This document shows positions 62,572-64,000 of a stretch of DNA of 64,000 bases, piece by piece. Numbering within the stretch: position 1 is the stretch's first letter; every line of letters begins with the position of its first letter. Under the pieces are notes generated by a model. That model was given only the letters and a program-made list of their open reading frames with translations. It was not told the origin of the DNA and ran no database searches. The DNA comes from Fimbriiglobus sp043785105 (GTDB lineage: Bacteria; Planctomycetota; Planctomycetia; Gemmatales; Gemmataceae), in the NCBI GenBank assembly GCA_043785105.1, contig JAYVXO010000103.1, forward strand, positions 26,636 through 90,635, written 5' to 3'. The position numbers were made by a program, and so were the translations under genes.

Positions 62572-63723
62572 ATGGCATCGAAAACACTGAACGTCGGCAT
62601 GATCGGCTACGGCTTCATGGGCCGTGCGCACTCCAATGCCTACAAACAAGTCGGGCAATTTTTCCCGTCGTCCTACAAGGTGGTCCTGAAGGCTGCCTGT
62701 GCCCGCGACGGTGCCAAGGCGAAGGAGTTTGCCGACCAATGGGGCTACGAGTCCGTAGAGACTGACTGGAAGAAACTCATCACGCGGCCCGACATCGACG
62801 TGATTGACATTTGCACGCCGAACAATTTGCACAAAGAGATCGCGCTCGCGGCAGCCGCAGCGGGGAAGATGATCCTGTGCGAAAAACCGCTGGCCATGAA
62901 CGCCGTTGAAGGCCTTGAAATGGTGAAGGCAGTCGAAAAGGCCAAAGTGCCGAACATGGTGTGGTACAACTACCGCCGCATCCCGGCGGTGACGTTCGCC
63001 AAGCAGTTGATTGACGAAGGCCGCCTCGGGAAAGTTTTCCACTACCGGGCGAAGTTCCTCCAAGACTGGACGATTAAATCTGATCTCCCACAAGGCGGCC
63101 AAGGCCTTTGGCGTCTCGACGTGGCCGCAGCCGGTTCGGGTGTCTCCGGTGACTTACTCGCCCACTGCATCGACACGGCCATCTGGCTGAACGGCGGCAT
63201 CGAAAGCATTTGCGCGATGACCGAAACCTTCGTGAAAGAACGCATGCACACCCTGACCGGAAAAGTGGAGAAGGTCGGCATCGACGATGCGTGCATCTTC
63301 ATGGGCAAGTTCGCCAACGGCTCGCTCGCCAACTTTGAATCCACCCGCTACGCCCGTGGCCACAAGGCACTTTACACGTTCGAGATCAACGGCGAAGACA
63401 TGTCGATCGGCTGGGATTTGCACGACCTGCACCGGCTGCAAATTTTCGACTACAAGGACGAAGGCAAGCTCCGTGGTTGGAAGTCCATCCACATCACGGA
63501 CAACGGCGGCGAGCACCCGTACATGGACAAGTGGTGGGTGCCCGGATTGGCGATCGGGTACGAATCCAGCTTTGTCCACCAAGTCGCGGACTTCATTCAA
63601 GGTCTTGAAACCGGCAAGCCCGCAGGCCCCACCTTCCGCGACGCCCTCGAAACGCAGCACATCCTCGACACGATCTTGGCATCGGCCAAGGACCAGAAGT
63701 GGCTCACCGTGCCGAAAAGCTAG
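62572..63723 (+). CDS. Gfo/Idh/MocA family oxidoreductase
   Basis: A 383-residue NAD(P)-dependent sugar oxidoreductase. The N-terminal Rossmann fold starts NVGMIGYGFMGRAHSNAY; the catalytic-region signature LCEKPLAMNAVEGLEMV follows, then the C-terminal alpha/beta domain (GVSGDLLAHCIDTAIWLNGG). Family members oxidise or epimerise sugars and inositols. AAGGAA precedes the ATG. Together with the TIM-barrel isomerase upstream it forms a carbohydrate-processing group. Confidence 0.93.
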   Translation: MASKTLNVGMIGYGFMGRAHSNAYKQVGQFFPSSYKVVLKAACARDGAKAKEFADQWGYESVETDWKKLITRPDIDVIDICTPNNLHKEIALAAAAAGKMILCEKPLAMNAVEGLEMVKAVEKAKVPNMVWYNYRRIPAVTFAKQLIDEGRLGKVFHYRAKFLQDWTIKSDLPQGGQGLWRLDVAAAGSGVSGDLLAHCIDTAIWLNGGIESICAMTETFVKERMHTLTGKVEKVGIDDACIFMGKFANGSLANFESTRYARGHKALYTFEINGEDMSIGWDLHDLHRLQIFDYKDEGKLRGWKSIHITDNGGEHPYMDKWWVPGLAIGYESSFVHQVADFIQGLETGKPAGPTFRDALETQHILDTILASAKDQKWLTVPKS

Positions 63724-63909
63724 AATTGTCATCGTGTTTCGAACTTTCCCAAAACCCCAATGCTTTGGCAAAGCTTCTAGCAAAACCGTTCTGCCAAGAA
63801 TCTGTCTTGTATAACTTGCGGTCTGCTGTTCTATCTTTAACAGTCCAGCAAATGTTGCTACGACCTAGCCATATTTCAATAAAAAGGCAGGATTTAAGAC
63901 CAATAGGAG

Positions 63910-63999
63910 TTACGCAGTCGCGGCATTTTGAAGGCGGTATCGCGGAGTCGTTCGGTACGCGCGGACGGCATCCTGGACGATCTGCCACTTCGCGGTCAA
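63910..63999 (-). CDS. Possible 3' end of a gene running off the window
   Basis: The minus strand has an open frame from the window edge to a TAA at 63912-63910, encoding LTAKWQIVQDAVRAYRTTPR and a short Ala-rich tail. The composition is protein-like, but 30 codons are too few to name it. The rest of 63724-64000 shows no gene. Confidence 0.3.
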   Translation of the reverse strand: MTAKWQIVQDAVRAYRTTPRYRLQNAATA

Positions 64000-64000
64000 C

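Overview
The window reads as chromosomal DNA from a planctomycete, probably of the Gemmata type. The reasons are two DUF1559 proteins with the type IV pilin-like N-terminus, a short ECF sigma factor followed by a Ser/Thr kinase with TPR repeats, a CRTAC1-type (FG-GAP plus ASPIC/UnbV) protein between TPR proteins, sugar isomerase and Gfo/Idh/MocA enzymes, and moderate-to-high GC. No rRNA, tRNA, CRISPR array or complete insertion sequence was seen.

Layout. 1-320: a composite palindrome and a terminator. 324-10584: a PLD-like protein and an RND efflux cluster (outer-membrane factor on the minus strand; adaptor, permease, second outer-membrane factor and a DUF481 protein on the plus strand). 10769-14070: four envelope or secreted genes (MauE-like/DUF1573 fusion, small Cys protein, membrane-anchored protein, DUF1559 protein). 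14293-24367: a complete potassium locus. A sigma-54 activator, a separate histidine kinase and a stand-alone KdpD sensor domain are divergent from two tiny membrane ORFs (the second is KdpF), KdpA, KdpB and a long KdpC. A near-perfect sigma-54 promoter lies in the divergent gap. 24696-30256: a repeat-bearing secreted protein, then the ECF sigma and kinase pair. 30330-36718: five minus-strand genes (TPR, DUF1559, small lipoprotein, CRTAC1-like, TPR).

36968-41699: a compact operon of three genes I do not recognise: a tandem winged-helix-like protein, a 684-residue P-loop ATPase and a beta-rich protein with a hydrophobic C-terminus. It is one of the best candidates here for an undescribed system. 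41821-53652: a metal (probably copper) island with a Cys-rich secreted protein, two lipoproteins with Cys-rich metal-binding ends, a His-rich lipoprotein, an exported Csp1-like four-helix Cys protein, a double-length RND adaptor, an RND permease and an opposing OmpR-type two-component system.

53752-63723: a heme peroxidase broken by one frameshift; a CpxP-like/thioredoxin-like protein interrupted by a single in-frame UGA with a hairpin just downstream that fits the bacterial SECIS pattern (candidate selenoprotein); RidA; a degenerate receiver; a TIM-barrel isomerase; a class A beta-lactamase-like hydrolase; an unrecognised protein; and a Gfo/Idh/MocA oxidoreductase. Three large nested palindromes lie between these genes. 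The last 90 bases may be the 3' end of another minus-strand gene.
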